From: JAFGVL01 sp963663245
Lineage (GTDB): Bacteria; Bacteroidota; Bacteroidia; Bacteroidales; Paludibacteraceae
Direction: 5' to 3'
Assembly (NCBI GenBank): GCA_963663245.1
Contig: OY760143.1
Location: 434,001-498,000 of the forward strand
DNA length: 64,000 nucleotides
Each line of letters begins with the position of its first letter. Positions within the stretch are counted from its first letter, which is position 1. Positions 1-9,065 of the stretch are shown here, piece by piece. The translations under genes were made by a program, and so were the position numbers. Below the pieces are notes generated by a model. It was not told where the DNA came from and searched no databases. It saw only the letters and a list, made by a program, of their open reading frames with translations.

Positions 1-803
1 TTTTTGTCGCTACCAACAGGAGATATTATATTTTCTTGTAAACACCGTAGTACTTTTGCTTGAGCCGAGAGACTCATATCTCCAATTTCATCTAAGAATA
101 TAGTCCCTTCGTTAGCTTGTTCAAACTTGCCTGAACGATCTTTATGTGCTGAAGTAAATGAACCTTTGGTATGTCCAAACAATTCACTTTCGATAAGCTC
201 TGATGGAATAGCAGCACAGTTAACTTCAACAAATGGTTTAGTATTACGCTCACTAAGGTGATATATTTGTCGAGCAATTACTTCTTTTCCAGTTCCATTT
301 TCTCCAGTAATTAGAATGCGAGCTTCAGTTGGAGCCACGCGAGTAATCATTTCACGCACCTTCTCTAAGCTTGCTGATTCTCCTACCATTTCATATTTCT
401 TATCAATCTTTTTCTTTAATATTTTAGTTTCGGCAATAAGAGTTGTTTTGTCCAAAGCATTCCGTACAGTTATTAAAAGACGATTTAAGTCGATAGGTTT
501 CTCTATAAAATCAAAGGCGCCTTTTTTTATGCATTCAACAGCAGTTTCAATATTTCCGTGACCAGATATCATAATAACTGGCGTCTCATTGCCATCTGCT
601 TTAATCTTTGATAAAACTTCAATCCCATCCATCTCTGGCATCTTTATATCTGAGAAAATGATATCGTAATTCTTTTTATTCAACATTTCTAGGCCTTTTA
701 CACCTGTTTCTGCCAAATCAACTTTATGTTTCTCGAACTCTAAAATGTCTTTGAGTGTACTTCGAATATTTCTTTCGTCGTCTATTACAAGAATTTTAGC
801 CAT
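1..803 (-). CDS. Sigma-54-dependent response regulator, NtrC family (3' end cut by window)
   Basis: This is the N-terminal 267 residues of a two-component regulator that activates sigma-54 promoters when phosphorylated by a partner histidine kinase. The start MAKILVIDDERNIR opens a receiver domain (about residues 1-120) with the acidic pair DD near residue 9, a phospho-acceptor Asp in IIFSDIKMPEMDG, and a Lys in FIEKPID. An AAA+ domain follows, with Walker A GENGTGKE and Walker B IFLDEIGDM. The loop that contacts sigma-54 reads GSFTSA where the family consensus is GAFTGA. The rest of the AAA+ domain and the DNA-binding domain lie outside the window. It is the last visible gene of a minus-strand run, 18 bp after a DUF3108 gene. 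Its partner kinase and targets are not visible here. Confidence 0.93.
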   Translation of the reverse strand, partial: MAKILVIDDERNIRSTLKDILEFEKHKVDLAETGVKGLEMLNKKNYDIIFSDIKMPEMDGIEVLSKIKADGNETPVIMISGHGNIETAVECIKKGAFDFIEKPIDLNRLLITVRNALDKTTLIAETKILKKKIDKKYEMVGESASLEKVREMITRVAPTEARILITGENGTGKEVIARQIYHLSERNTKPFVEVNCAAIPSELIESELFGHTKGSFTSAHKDRSGKFEQANEGTIFLDEIGDMSLSAQAKVLRCLQENIISPVGSDK

Positions 804-821
804 AGTGGTATATTTTAGTTG

Positions 822-1655
822 TTATTTTATTTCAGCGTTAAATGGGTATTTTGTATTGCTAACACTTTTGAGCATTACCTTTAATGACCCTACCCGTATT
901 TTTGTTTCAATCATAACAGGTATTCTGTTTTTATCGTCCGTAATCCATACAGTCATCGCATCCTCATCTTTAAATACGCTTCCAGTAATTAATTGAGGCC
1001 TAAGTTTAATGCAATTATATTTTCTCCCATTGTGAAGCTTAATTTTTTCTTTTCCTAAGTATTTTAAGGATAAATTAAACTGTTCATCATCATCATCAAT
1101 TATTATTGAAAATGGTAAACTTTCATTCTTTTTTAAGCCTTTAAAATTACTATTCCTTATTTTGTAAATTGCAGTAACGAGATCAGTTACGTTATTGTTT
1201 AATGTGAGCGTATCAATATTAAATCCTTTTTTTCGGTGGCAATGTGTGGTTACTGTTGTTTTATTTTGACCAATGTCTCTAAACCAATATTCATCTTTTG
1301 CTCTGTAGCTATCTTCTCTTACAATACGTTTGTGATACTTGGGTAAAAAGCTTTCTTTCTCTACAATTGTAGCTAGTGTATCTCTAACAAAATAAAACTT
1401 ATCAAAGCTCTTTAAGCTATGTCCTGTTGCTGATAAATAATAAGATGGTTTTTCTTTATAAGTAGTTGACATTACTGAGAAATTAGCCCTGCCAGCATTT
1501 ATCCATATTAAGCCCCAGTTGTAGTATAAATCATAACTAATTTTTTCTCCAGCTTTAAAGACGTTATTCTGAGTACTACCTTTACTTGCGGTTAATACAA
1601 ACATGACAGCAACTAAAAGGAATATGCTTTTTTTATAGATTGATAATGTATTCAT
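822..1655 (-). CDS. DUF3108 domain-containing secreted protein
   Basis: This 277-residue protein has an N-terminal hydrophobic signal segment (IFLLVAVMFVLTASKGSTQ) and then a beta-rich domain opening FKAGEKISYDLYYNWGLIWINAGRA, which is split here only by my quoting and matches the usual start of DUF3108 proteins. The family is periplasmic or outer-membrane associated and has no assigned reaction; a lipid-binding type of fold has been suggested for relatives. It lies between an Ig-like lipoprotein gene (upstream, 30 bp) and the sigma-54 regulator gene (downstream, 18 bp), all on the minus strand, so co-transcription is likely. No catalytic motif is visible. The family call is good and the role is unknown. 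Confidence 0.85.
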   Translation of the reverse strand: MNTLSIYKKSIFLLVAVMFVLTASKGSTQNNVFKAGEKISYDLYYNWGLIWINAGRANFSVMSTTYKEKPSYYLSATGHSLKSFDKFYFVRDTLATIVEKESFLPKYHKRIVREDSYRAKDEYWFRDIGQNKTTVTTHCHRKKGFNIDTLTLNNNVTDLVTAIYKIRNSNFKGLKKNESLPFSIIIDDDDEQFNLSLKYLGKEKIKLHNGRKYNCIKLRPQLITGSVFKDEDAMTVWITDDKNRIPVMIETKIRVGSLKVMLKSVSNTKYPFNAEIK

Positions 1656-1685
1656 AATTAGCAGAGAATTATAAAAGGCGTTTTA

Positions 1686-3482
1686 TCACTTTGCCTTTGG
1701 AATTAACATTAATGGTTTTTGTTTTGAGAGAGAAATTTTATTTATATCCCACTCTTGTTCGACATCCCAATTGGCTCGAAGGTTTAATGCTCCATTAAAA
1801 TAATATACTTTTTCTGCTTGTTTGTTTTTATTGTAATCTCCTGCATCCCAAGCGCCATTATTGTTTTCATCAATAAATAATCGTATAAAATATTCTTCGG
1901 GTTTTATATGTTCAAAAATCGCTTCACCATCTATTGCTTGACTATTCCTTACAACTACATCTTTTATATTTAGCAACTCAACTATTGCATTTTTTGGCTT
2001 GTTTGTTAGAGTCACAATTAGCATTGCATATTGGTCAAGAGCTTTTACGTTAAAAGAAATTGATGAGGCGAGGTTGTGTGTGTTGTACTTGCTGATAAAT
2101 GCAGCTGAATCAATATCTAGTTTGTATTCTTTTTCAGTATCCCATTTAATGTTAAATCCATATTCAAATCCTAATGCATCAATTTTTTTAACATTAATAG
2201 CTGTTTCTATCCATATAGTATCTTTTTTATAGAATAAATGTATTAGTGTTGAGTCTACTAATTGTATTGGCACATCAAATTTGAATCTAGGCTGGGTATA
2301 AATTTCTATAAGTCTTTTTATATTCGAATTTAGAATTAAAATATTAGAGGGAGATTTTTGAGTCTTCTTCTTTTTTTCTTTAGTTTCTTTAAATTTTAAT
2401 GAAACTGTATCTATTTGATTTGTAATATTCCCATTTGAGTCTTTCTTTTCATACTCTATGCTTACTTCTAATGTGTCTTTTTGGAATGATGCAGCATCTG
2501 TTAGCCAGTAATGAACACTATCTCCATGCATGCTTGTTTGAGTTAAGTCGAGCTTGTTTTTTAGAAAATTAAGAGGTGTTATTAGCGGAGCTTTTTTATT
2601 TGGAGCATTAAAAAAGAAACTGAGCTTATATGGATTTTTTCGTTCTCCTTTGATAAAAAATTGTTTTTCTACCTTTTTTTTGAATGCAAGTAATAGTAAA
2701 CTGTCAGGCAGATATACTGTTTTAATAAGGTCTTTTTTGATTGAATCAGAAGCAAGACTGTCAACATAGTAGCTTGTGTCAGGAATAAGGATCGACGAAA
2801 CACTAGGAGTTACTATGTCTCCGTAAAAGGCTAGCTCTTCGTTTGGGTCGTTATATGTGTAGTCGCGGTTTAAATCTTTTAGGGCATAGATATGGTATTT
2901 TCCTGCTTTTACACTTTTAATGCTAAATCTCCCTTCATCGTTTGTGCGTGCAATTCTTAAAGGTTTTGTTGTTGTAAATGCAGTGTCGTTAAGGTTGTCG
3001 TAAATACCTACTATCATATTTGATAAAGGGTTTAGATCTCTGGCATTTAATACGATACCTCCTATTTGTAAAGAGTCAATGTTGTTCCCTGTTGAAAAAC
3101 TATAGGTAAATCCTTGAATTGGATTTTGTTCTGTGATATCAACAATAGAATTTGTAAAATCGATGCTGTATGTAGTATTTTCTTGAAGAGAATCCTCAAG
3201 AGTAACCAATATTTTTTTGCTGGCAGCTCTAATAATTGGAGGGATTGCTTGCGGGGGTGAAATAATAATTTTTTCTCCAGGCTTTTCTAAAGTGATAAAT
3301 TCATCAAATTCTAATTCTATTTCTTTGCTTGTAACTTGTAGCTGCCTATTGCTAGGTTCGGATCCTAGAAAGTTTGGAGGGGTAATATCTTTTGGACCAC
3401 CTTTTGGACCAGAGCCTCTGTTTGCACATGAAGCAAATGCCAATATAATTGTAATAATAAGAAACTGAAGCAATCGATTCAT
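1686..3482 (-). CDS. Ig-like (Big_5) domain lipoprotein
   Basis: The 598-residue product begins with a lipoprotein signal ending FASCANRGSGPKGGP, so Cys19 is the likely lipidated residue. A Big_5-type Ig-like domain follows (about residues 30-130: DITPPNFLGSEPSN through FTNSIVDITEQNP). The C-terminus has an acidic, calcium-loop-like stretch (FIDENNNGAWDAGDYN) typical of carboxypeptidase-regulatory-like folds in Bacteroidota lipoproteins. This architecture recurs across the phylum in proteins annotated only as Ig-like domain-containing, and no enzyme activity is apparent. It is encoded between the EnvC-like factor (19 bp upstream) and DUF3108 (30 bp downstream), which suggests a shared envelope-related operon. 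The function is unknown. Confidence 0.85.
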   Translation of the reverse strand: MNRLLQFLIITIILAFASCANRGSGPKGGPKDITPPNFLGSEPSNRQLQVTSKEIELEFDEFITLEKPGEKIIISPPQAIPPIIRAASKKILVTLEDSLQENTTYSIDFTNSIVDITEQNPIQGFTYSFSTGNNIDSLQIGGIVLNARDLNPLSNMIVGIYDNLNDTAFTTTKPLRIARTNDEGRFSIKSVKAGKYHIYALKDLNRDYTYNDPNEELAFYGDIVTPSVSSILIPDTSYYVDSLASDSIKKDLIKTVYLPDSLLLLAFKKKVEKQFFIKGERKNPYKLSFFFNAPNKKAPLITPLNFLKNKLDLTQTSMHGDSVHYWLTDAASFQKDTLEVSIEYEKKDSNGNITNQIDTVSLKFKETKEKKKKTQKSPSNILILNSNIKRLIEIYTQPRFKFDVPIQLVDSTLIHLFYKKDTIWIETAINVKKIDALGFEYGFNIKWDTEKEYKLDIDSAAFISKYNTHNLASSISFNVKALDQYAMLIVTLTNKPKNAIVELLNIKDVVVRNSQAIDGEAIFEHIKPEEYFIRLFIDENNNGAWDAGDYNKNKQAEKVYYFNGALNLRANWDVEQEWDINKISLSKQKPLMLIPKAK

Positions 3483-3501
3483 GATTTCAAGGTGTTTTAA
3501 T

Positions 3502-4728
3502 TTACTTGCTTAACCATTGTTCAGGGTTGTCTAAAGTAGAATTTTTGTATAGCATAAAATATAGTTCAGTTTTATTATCATTCTCATCATCAACATAAAC
3601 TTTTCCTAATTTTTGCTTGTCGGTTATTTTATCGCCAATTTTTACGTAGGTTGTAGTTAGATTAGCATAAACAGTTCGGTAAGTACCATGCTTAACAATA
3701 ATAGCATTGTTATTGCCTGGAATAGCAAACACTTGTGTTACTTCACCTTTGAATACGGCAGTCGCGTTAGCTCCTTGTTGTGTTTGAATATAAATTCCTT
3801 TGTTGTTTACTTCTACGTGTTTAAGAACGGGGTGGGGGTGTACACCAAAATGTCCAGTTACAATTCCCTTAACAGGCCATGGTAAGCGACCTTTATTTTT
3901 TTGAAAACCACCAGCAATTAATGCTAGTTCTTTACTGCTAGTGCTTTTGCCAGTTTTCCCTTCTTTTTTTCGTTTTTCTTCTTCTGCTTTTCTTCTCTCT
4001 TCTGCTTTTCGAATTTCTTCTGCAATTAAACGGTCAATTTTATTATTAAGACTTCTAATATCTTTTTGTTGCTTCTTTAAATCATTTCTAAGCTCTTGTT
4101 CTTTCTTAGAAAGGTCTTTTAGCATTTTCTTCTTATTCTTTTCGTCACTTTGTAGGTTTAGATTCTCTGTTTCAGTTCCTTTAGCAACAAGTTCTTTCGA
4201 GATTTTAGTGTTGATTAGTTTTTCTACTTTATCGTTTAGTTCATTTGCGACTTTTTGAATTTGTATGCTTTGTTTTTTGCGATATTCTGAATACTCTTGA
4301 ACATAACGCATTCTTCGGTATGCTTGACTAAAACTACTTGCTGATAAAATAAAAAAGTATTGGTTAAGTTCATCTTTTTGTTGATGAAAATAACTATAAT
4401 AAACTAACTCGGCATATTCTTTTTTTAAGGAAGATAAACGACGTTCTAGCATTTTTTTTTGAGATTCTAAAGCACTTAAGTTTTTATCTAGGATTAGTAT
4501 CTCTGAATTGAGAGCACTGATAAGGTTTTCGCGCTCCTTAATTTTTTTCTTTAGAAGGCTAAGGTTAGAAACAGTATTGTTTTTTGATTTTTTTGTTTTG
4601 TTTAAAAGTTTATTGGTAAGCTCAATTTGCTGTTTCGCTTTTTTTTGTTTTTTCTTAAGATCATTAATGCTTTCGGCAGAAAGACTAAAAACAAAAAAAC
4701 AAGATATAATGAGGAGGAGATAACGCAT
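3502..4728 (-). CDS. EnvC-like murein hydrolase activator (degenerate LytM/M23)
   Basis: The 408-residue protein has a signal peptide (MRYLLLIISCFFVFSLSAES), a long charged coiled coil (about residues 20-255, rich in K, E, L and Q) and a C-terminal M23/LytM domain (about 285-408). The M23 zinc site is not intact. The usual H-x-G-[VI]-D segment reads NNKGIYIQT without the Asp, and the usual H-x-H segment reads VYANLTT without the His. A coiled coil plus catalytically dead LytM domain is the plan of EnvC, which activates cell-division amidases instead of cutting peptidoglycan itself, so an activator role is inferred. It sits 5 bp downstream of the DUF4292 lipoprotein gene, in an order familiar in Bacteroidota. 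Confidence 0.88.
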   Translation of the reverse strand: MRYLLLIISCFFVFSLSAESINDLKKKQKKAKQQIELTNKLLNKTKKSKNNTVSNLSLLKKKIKERENLISALNSEILILDKNLSALESQKKMLERRLSSLKKEYAELVYYSYFHQQKDELNQYFFILSASSFSQAYRRMRYVQEYSEYRKKQSIQIQKVANELNDKVEKLINTKISKELVAKGTETENLNLQSDEKNKKKMLKDLSKKEQELRNDLKKQQKDIRSLNNKIDRLIAEEIRKAEERRKAEEEKRKKEGKTGKSTSSKELALIAGGFQKNKGRLPWPVKGIVTGHFGVHPHPVLKHVEVNNKGIYIQTQQGANATAVFKGEVTQVFAIPGNNNAIIVKHGTYRTVYANLTTTYVKIGDKITDKQKLGKVYVDDENDNKTELYFMLYKNSTLDNPEQWLSK

Positions 4729-4733
4729 ATGAT

Positions 4734-5531
4734 TTATGGAATTAATTGTTCAAAGGTATCAACTTGTTTATAGTTTGACAAGTTGGAAAGATTAATTTTT
4801 ACTGATTTATTAAAGCTTACTGATTGAATACTTATGTCAGCTTTTTTATATTTTGGGCCTTCCATTATTGAAATGCGATAGATTGTTGGGAATAAGATAT
4901 CTGCTTTTTTTTCAAAATCATTATACCTACATGATACTAACGCTAAAGGCATCGTAATGCTTGTGTGGTTTATCTTTTGTTTTTTATTAACAATGAAATC
5001 AGTGGGTAATGAAACCTTATTTGCTTTGCTTTTTAGCATAGTCCCATCAGGAAAAGGTACTTGTGTATATGAACTGTCAATTTTTACTTGTGTGATTCCT
5101 GCCTCATTAGGAATAAAAGCTTCATTTAGTAGGATGCCTTGTAAGGAATAATAATCTAACATTAAATTATACTTCTTATTTAGGAGTTCATAATTGCTTA
5201 AAAAGTATAAAGCATTGATTTTATTAAGCACTATAATTTCTTTTGGTCTTAGATTTATTTGAGCGACTTCAATCCCTAGTGCTGGTTGAATAGATATTTG
5301 AATTACGCTGTCACGTATAATTTTTATAGATGCATTTGTTGATAATAGATTCCCTTGAATATTGGCATTAACTTTTAAGCGATTAAAATTGGCCGTTTGA
5401 ATGTCGTTTTGAAAAATAAAGCTATGCTCTCTACCTGATGACTGAGAGTTTTGCGTAATAGCATGCTTATTAGTTCTACAAGCGCTAAAAAAGAATAGAG
5501 ATAGCAATAGTATGTTAGTCCACTTAGTCAT
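4734..5531 (-). CDS. DUF4292 domain lipoprotein
   Basis: I place the start at MTKWTNILLLSLFFFSACRT, which gives a 265-residue protein with a clear lipobox (FFSAC, Cys at about 18). A longer reading adds eleven residues before the signal peptide and is less likely. The chosen ATG overlaps the 3' end of the TPR gene by 8 bp, consistent with translational coupling. The mature part (SIKIIRDSVIQISIQPALGIEVAQ and onward) matches the DUF4292 family, beta-rich envelope lipoproteins resembling LolA/LolB-like lipid carriers. It is encoded between the TPR protein and the EnvC-like factor. The family is clear; a role in envelope lipid or lipoprotein handling is only an inference. Confidence 0.85.
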   Translation of the reverse strand: MTKWTNILLLSLFFFSACRTNKHAITQNSQSSGREHSFIFQNDIQTANFNRLKVNANIQGNLLSTNASIKIIRDSVIQISIQPALGIEVAQINLRPKEIIVLNKINALYFLSNYELLNKKYNLMLDYYSLQGILLNEAFIPNEAGITQVKIDSSYTQVPFPDGTMLKSKANKVSLPTDFIVNKKQKINHTSITMPLALVSCRYNDFEKKADILFPTIYRISIMEGPKYKKADISIQSVSFNKSVKINLSNLSNYKQVDTFEQLIP

Positions 5532-7269
5532 CTTTTTTTGCTGGGATATAGTTTTGATTATCAATTTTTTCTTGCAGTAAATCAGATTTATTCCCTTTTT
5601 CTTTAGCCTTTAGCCACCATTTTATTGCTGATTCTTTATCTCCATTTAAGAATAAGATGTCGCCATAATGTTCTAATACAACAGGGTTTTCATCTCCTCC
5701 TTTGTCCATTGCTTGTTGGATATACATGTAGGCTAGAGTCATATTTTTTTGTTTGAAAAATATCCAAGCATAGGTATCTAAAAAAGAAATATTATTAGGA
5801 AATATTTGGATCGTTTTTGCGCTCATTATTTCTGCTTTCGACAAATCTTTATTTACTACAGATAAGTAATAAGCATAGTTGTTAAGGAGCAGTGCATTGT
5901 TGGGGTTTAGTTGATATGCTTTTTCGTATTTTTCGAGTGCTAAATCCATCATTTTCTGTGTTGCATATATATCAGCAATATACAAGAGAAATTCTGCTTT
6001 CTTTTCTTGTTCTTCTTCTGTTGTTACTTGTAATCCATTTGTGAAAGCTGCTAATGCATCGTTGTAATTTTCTTTGCTAATTAGATTTAAACCTTTGTGC
6101 ATATAAAATACAGATTCGTTTGGCAAATAACTTAGGGCTGAGTCAACCATTGCATCTGCTATTTTTGGTTCTTCCTGGTCAATGTATACTTTAATAAGTT
6201 CAATCCATCCATCTTTATTTTTCGGATTTATTTTAAGCATTTTCTGTAGCTCTGGAACAGCATCCTTGTATCTGCGTTGCATTAGTAAGAAAGAAGCATA
6301 ATAAGTGTGTAGGGTTTCGTTATTAGGGTGTTTTGATATAAGCAATTTAAAAAACTCCTCCGCTTTTGATGCACTTTGGTTTTCGAAACTAATAAACTGT
6401 GTTAAGAGACCAATTTTATCTTCTAATGATATTTCTTGGTTTTCAAAAGCCTCTTTAAAGACTTTGTTAGCACGAATAGTATCACTGTTAGATTTATAGT
6501 AATCATGCATCGCTAGTATTAATAGAATATTATTAGGGTCAGCTTGTTTAAGTTTTTGATATATTTCAAAAGCTTTGTTAGGTTTATTTTCTTCTTGTAG
6601 ATAAATCTCAGCTCGAAGTAATTGATAACGAGCTTCTAATGGGAATCTCTCAATTAACTTTTCAATTTCGCTGTAAGCTTTTTTCTTTTTTTCTATTGCA
6701 TCATATAAACGATATTTCTCAAAAGAAATGGTTTCATTAATACCATTTTTCTTTTCTACCTTGTTTAAATATTCAATGCTTTTTTCAGCCTGTTGCGTTT
6801 GTCCATATAAAGATGCCAACATGTAATCTACATTATTTGCTTCAGGATGATTTTTAGCAATGTCTTTATATATAATGATGGCATTGGCGTAATCATGGTT
6901 TTTTACATATAATTCGGCTAAGCCCATTTTATACCAGCTGTTAGATTTGTCTTCGATAGAAGCAAGAGTCATAAATTGTATAGCATATTTAACATCTTGA
7001 ATGTTCGTGTATGCCATTGCAAATTCATATAAAACAGCAGCATTGTGTGGATCAATAAAATAACATTCGGTAAGTAAATCAATAGTTCCGTCAAGTTCTC
7101 CCAATTGTTTTTGATTCATTGCCTCGTAGAAGTAATAATCCAATTTTCGTTGTTCTTGGGCAGAAATTATTGGCTTCTTTTTTTCGCGCTTAGCTTCTTT
7201 TTTCCCATAAGAGTTTGCTAAGAATGAAAATAGTAAGACAAAAAGGGCTATTGTGCGAATATTTTTCAT
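5524..7269 (-). CDS. Tetratricopeptide-repeat protein
   Basis: The 581-residue protein starts with a signal peptide (MKNIRTIALFVLLFSFLANSYG) followed by a basic stretch. The rest is almost entirely helical tandem TPR units, for example YAIQFMTLASIEDKSNSWYK, YKDIAKNHPEANNVDYMLAS and ALEKYEKAYQLNPNNALLLN. TPR arrays are protein-docking scaffolds, so this is probably a periplasmic or outer-membrane-associated assembly factor. It lies 26 bp after dut and overlaps the DUF4292 gene by 8 bp. The order dut, TPR protein, DUF4292, LytM factor recurs in Bacteroidota and ties it to envelope maintenance. No catalytic domain is seen. Confidence 0.87.
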   Translation of the reverse strand: MKNIRTIALFVLLFSFLANSYGKKEAKREKKKPIISAQEQRKLDYYFYEAMNQKQLGELDGTIDLLTECYFIDPHNAAVLYEFAMAYTNIQDVKYAIQFMTLASIEDKSNSWYKMGLAELYVKNHDYANAIIIYKDIAKNHPEANNVDYMLASLYGQTQQAEKSIEYLNKVEKKNGINETISFEKYRLYDAIEKKKKAYSEIEKLIERFPLEARYQLLRAEIYLQEENKPNKAFEIYQKLKQADPNNILLILAMHDYYKSNSDTIRANKVFKEAFENQEISLEDKIGLLTQFISFENQSASKAEEFFKLLISKHPNNETLHTYYASFLLMQRRYKDAVPELQKMLKINPKNKDGWIELIKVYIDQEEPKIADAMVDSALSYLPNESVFYMHKGLNLISKENYNDALAAFTNGLQVTTEEEQEKKAEFLLYIADIYATQKMMDLALEKYEKAYQLNPNNALLLNNYAYYLSVVNKDLSKAEIMSAKTIQIFPNNISFLDTYAWIFFKQKNMTLAYMYIQQAMDKGGDENPVVLEHYGDILFLNGDKESAIKWWLKAKEKGNKSDLLQEKIDNQNYIPAKKDD

Positions 7270-7295
7270 TAATCTAATTTTAGATGCATGAGCAT

Positions 7296-7733
7296 TTATT
7301 TCTTTCCAGTATGTCCAAATCCGCCAGTACCACGTTCAGAATCCTCTAGTACTTCAACAGCTTTCCATTTTACTTGAGAATGATTTGCAATAACCATTTG
7401 GCAAATACGCTCGCCGTCTGTTACTTCAAATTTTTCAGAAGATAAGTTGATTAAAATAACACCAATTTCACCTCTGTAATCAGCATCAATTGTTCCTGGA
7501 GTATTTAATACGGTTATTCCTTTTTTTAAGGCTAATCCACTTCGTGGACGAATTTGAGCTTCATAACCTTCGGGTAATTCTATGAATAAGCCAGTTGGAA
7601 TAAGTTTTCTTTCAAGTGGTTTTAAAATAACAGACTCAGATAAGTTGGCACGTAAATCCATTCCTGCCGAAAGCTCAGTTGCATATTCAGGTAATGCGTG
7701 TGCTGATTTGTTTACAATTTTTACTTGCGTCAT
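7296..7733 (-). CDS. dut: dUTP diphosphatase
   Basis: This cytoplasmic trimeric enzyme hydrolyses dUTP to dUMP and diphosphate, which keeps uracil out of DNA and feeds thymidylate synthesis. All five family motifs are present in a protein of normal length (145 residues): ELSAGMDLRA, RPRSGLALKKGI, NTPGTIDADYRGEIGVIL, GERICQMVI and the C-terminal ERGTGGFGHTGKK that closes over the active site. It is the first gene of the minus-strand run down to the window start, and the roughly 200 bp upstream separates it divergently from aroB. Confidence 0.97.
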   Translation of the reverse strand: MTQVKIVNKSAHALPEYATELSAGMDLRANLSESVILKPLERKLIPTGLFIELPEGYEAQIRPRSGLALKKGITVLNTPGTIDADYRGEIGVILINLSSEKFEVTDGERICQMVIANHSQVKWKAVEVLEDSERGTGGFGHTGKK

Positions 7734-7907
7734 AATATTGAAGTTTTTATGAAAAGGCGAATTTAATCATTTTTCAGCTAGGGATAATTATAGAACAAAT
7801 GAATAATTTGTAATTAATAATCAACAATTTGGTAAACTGTAGATATTAAGAGGGTTAAGTCTGCCTTGTTCGTGTGTTAGTAAATTAGCAAATTAGCACA
7901 TTTTCGC

Positions 7908-7915
7908 TATCTTTG
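7908..7915 (+). promoter_or_regulatory. Predicted -7 promoter element of aroB
   Basis: TATCTTTG matches the Bacteroidota primary-sigma -7 consensus TAnnTTTG. It lies 20 bp before the aroB start, so transcription would begin only about a dozen bases upstream of translation. No good -33 TTTG is visible. The bases just upstream contain two tandem copies of AAATTAGCA (7882-7898). Confidence 0.6.
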
Positions 7916-7934
7916 TAGCCGAAAAATGTGAAAA

Positions 7935-8999
7935 ATGATGATGAAACAACAAGTAATAATATGCAATAATTTTATTGCAGAGCTTGGAAAAGCTATTGGA
8001 GATCAAAGTGCTGAAACTATCTTTATTCTTACGGATGAGAACACTAAGCAACTATGTTATCCTTTGATTTGTGAAAACAACTCTCTTGCGAATGCCCGTG
8101 TTTTCGTTATTAAACCAGGGGATTCGCACAAGAACATTGAAGCTCTTTCAGATGTTTGGGGTTTTTTATCGAAAAATGGTGCTACCCGAAAATCTTTAAT
8201 GGTTAATTTGGGTGGAGGTATGATAACCGATTTAGGAGGGTTTGCAGCCTCTACTTTTAAAAGAGGGATGCGCTATATTAATATCCCAACTACCTTGCTT
8301 GGTGCTGTTGATGCTGCTGTAGGAGGGAAAACTGGAATTAATTTTAATGGGTTAAAAAATGAGGTGGGAGTTATTAATTTAGCTGAAAAAGTTTTAATCG
8401 AAACATCTTTCTTTAAAACCCTTGATAATAGGAATCTTGTTTCTGGTATGGCAGAAATACTTAAACACGCTTTGATATATAAACAAAGTGAGTGGGATAG
8501 TGTGAAAACATACGATATGGAAAAGTTTGATTTAGCTGAATTAAAACCAATCTTAGCTAGTTCAATAGCCGTAAAAGAGCGTATTGTTGAAGAGGATCCT
8601 TTTGAACAAAATATTCGTAAAGCTCTAAATTTTGGACATACAGTTGGACATGCATTTGAAAGTATTTCTTATGAAAAAGGGACTCCTGTTTTACATGGGT
8701 ATGCTGTTGCATGGGGAATGATATGTGAGTTGTATATGTCACATAAATTACTTGGTTTTCCTAAGGAGATTTTGTTAGAAGCAGTTAGGATAATAAAGGA
8801 AGCATACGGTTCATTCTTTATTTCTTGTAAAGATTATGATCGGTTGTTTGAGTTGATGACACATGATAAGAAGAATGACTCAAAAGAAATCAATTTTTCA
8901 TTATTAGGCGGGATAGGAGATATAAGGACAAATCAGAATACCAGTCAGAAGGTAATATTTGAAGCCTTAGATTTTTATTGTGATAGTGTAGGTATTTAA
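7935..8999 (+). CDS. aroB: 3-dehydroquinate synthase
   Basis: This enzyme converts DAHP to 3-dehydroquinate using NAD+ and a divalent metal, the second step of the shikimate pathway. The 354-residue protein has the nucleotide-binding segment GGGMITDLGGFAAST, the conserved RGMRYINIPTTLLGAVDAAVGGK region, and metal-ligand segments GMAEILKHALI, NFGHTVGHAFE and VLHGYAVAWG. The reading begins with three consecutive ATG codons (7935, 7938, 7941); any could be the true start. It is followed by dapB with a 66-bp gap, so two amino-acid pathway genes probably share a transcript. Confidence 0.96.
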   Translation: MMMKQQVIICNNFIAELGKAIGDQSAETIFILTDENTKQLCYPLICENNSLANARVFVIKPGDSHKNIEALSDVWGFLSKNGATRKSLMVNLGGGMITDLGGFAASTFKRGMRYINIPTTLLGAVDAAVGGKTGINFNGLKNEVGVINLAEKVLIETSFFKTLDNRNLVSGMAEILKHALIYKQSEWDSVKTYDMEKFDLAELKPILASSIAVKERIVEEDPFEQNIRKALNFGHTVGHAFESISYEKGTPVLHGYAVAWGMICELYMSHKLLGFPKEILLEAVRIIKEAYGSFFISCKDYDRLFELMTHDKKNDSKEINFSLLGGIGDIRTNQNTSQKVIFEALDFYCDSVGI

Positions 9000-9065
9000 G
9001 ATAATTACATAATATATGATATAGCGAGTATTTTTTACAACTTGCTTAAATTCAATAATAAAGAT

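Noticed and set aside
3941..4258. Open frame opposite the EnvC-like gene, rich in Phe, Leu and Ser
   Set aside because: It is the complement of the Lys/Glu-rich coiled coil; such mirror frames are expected.
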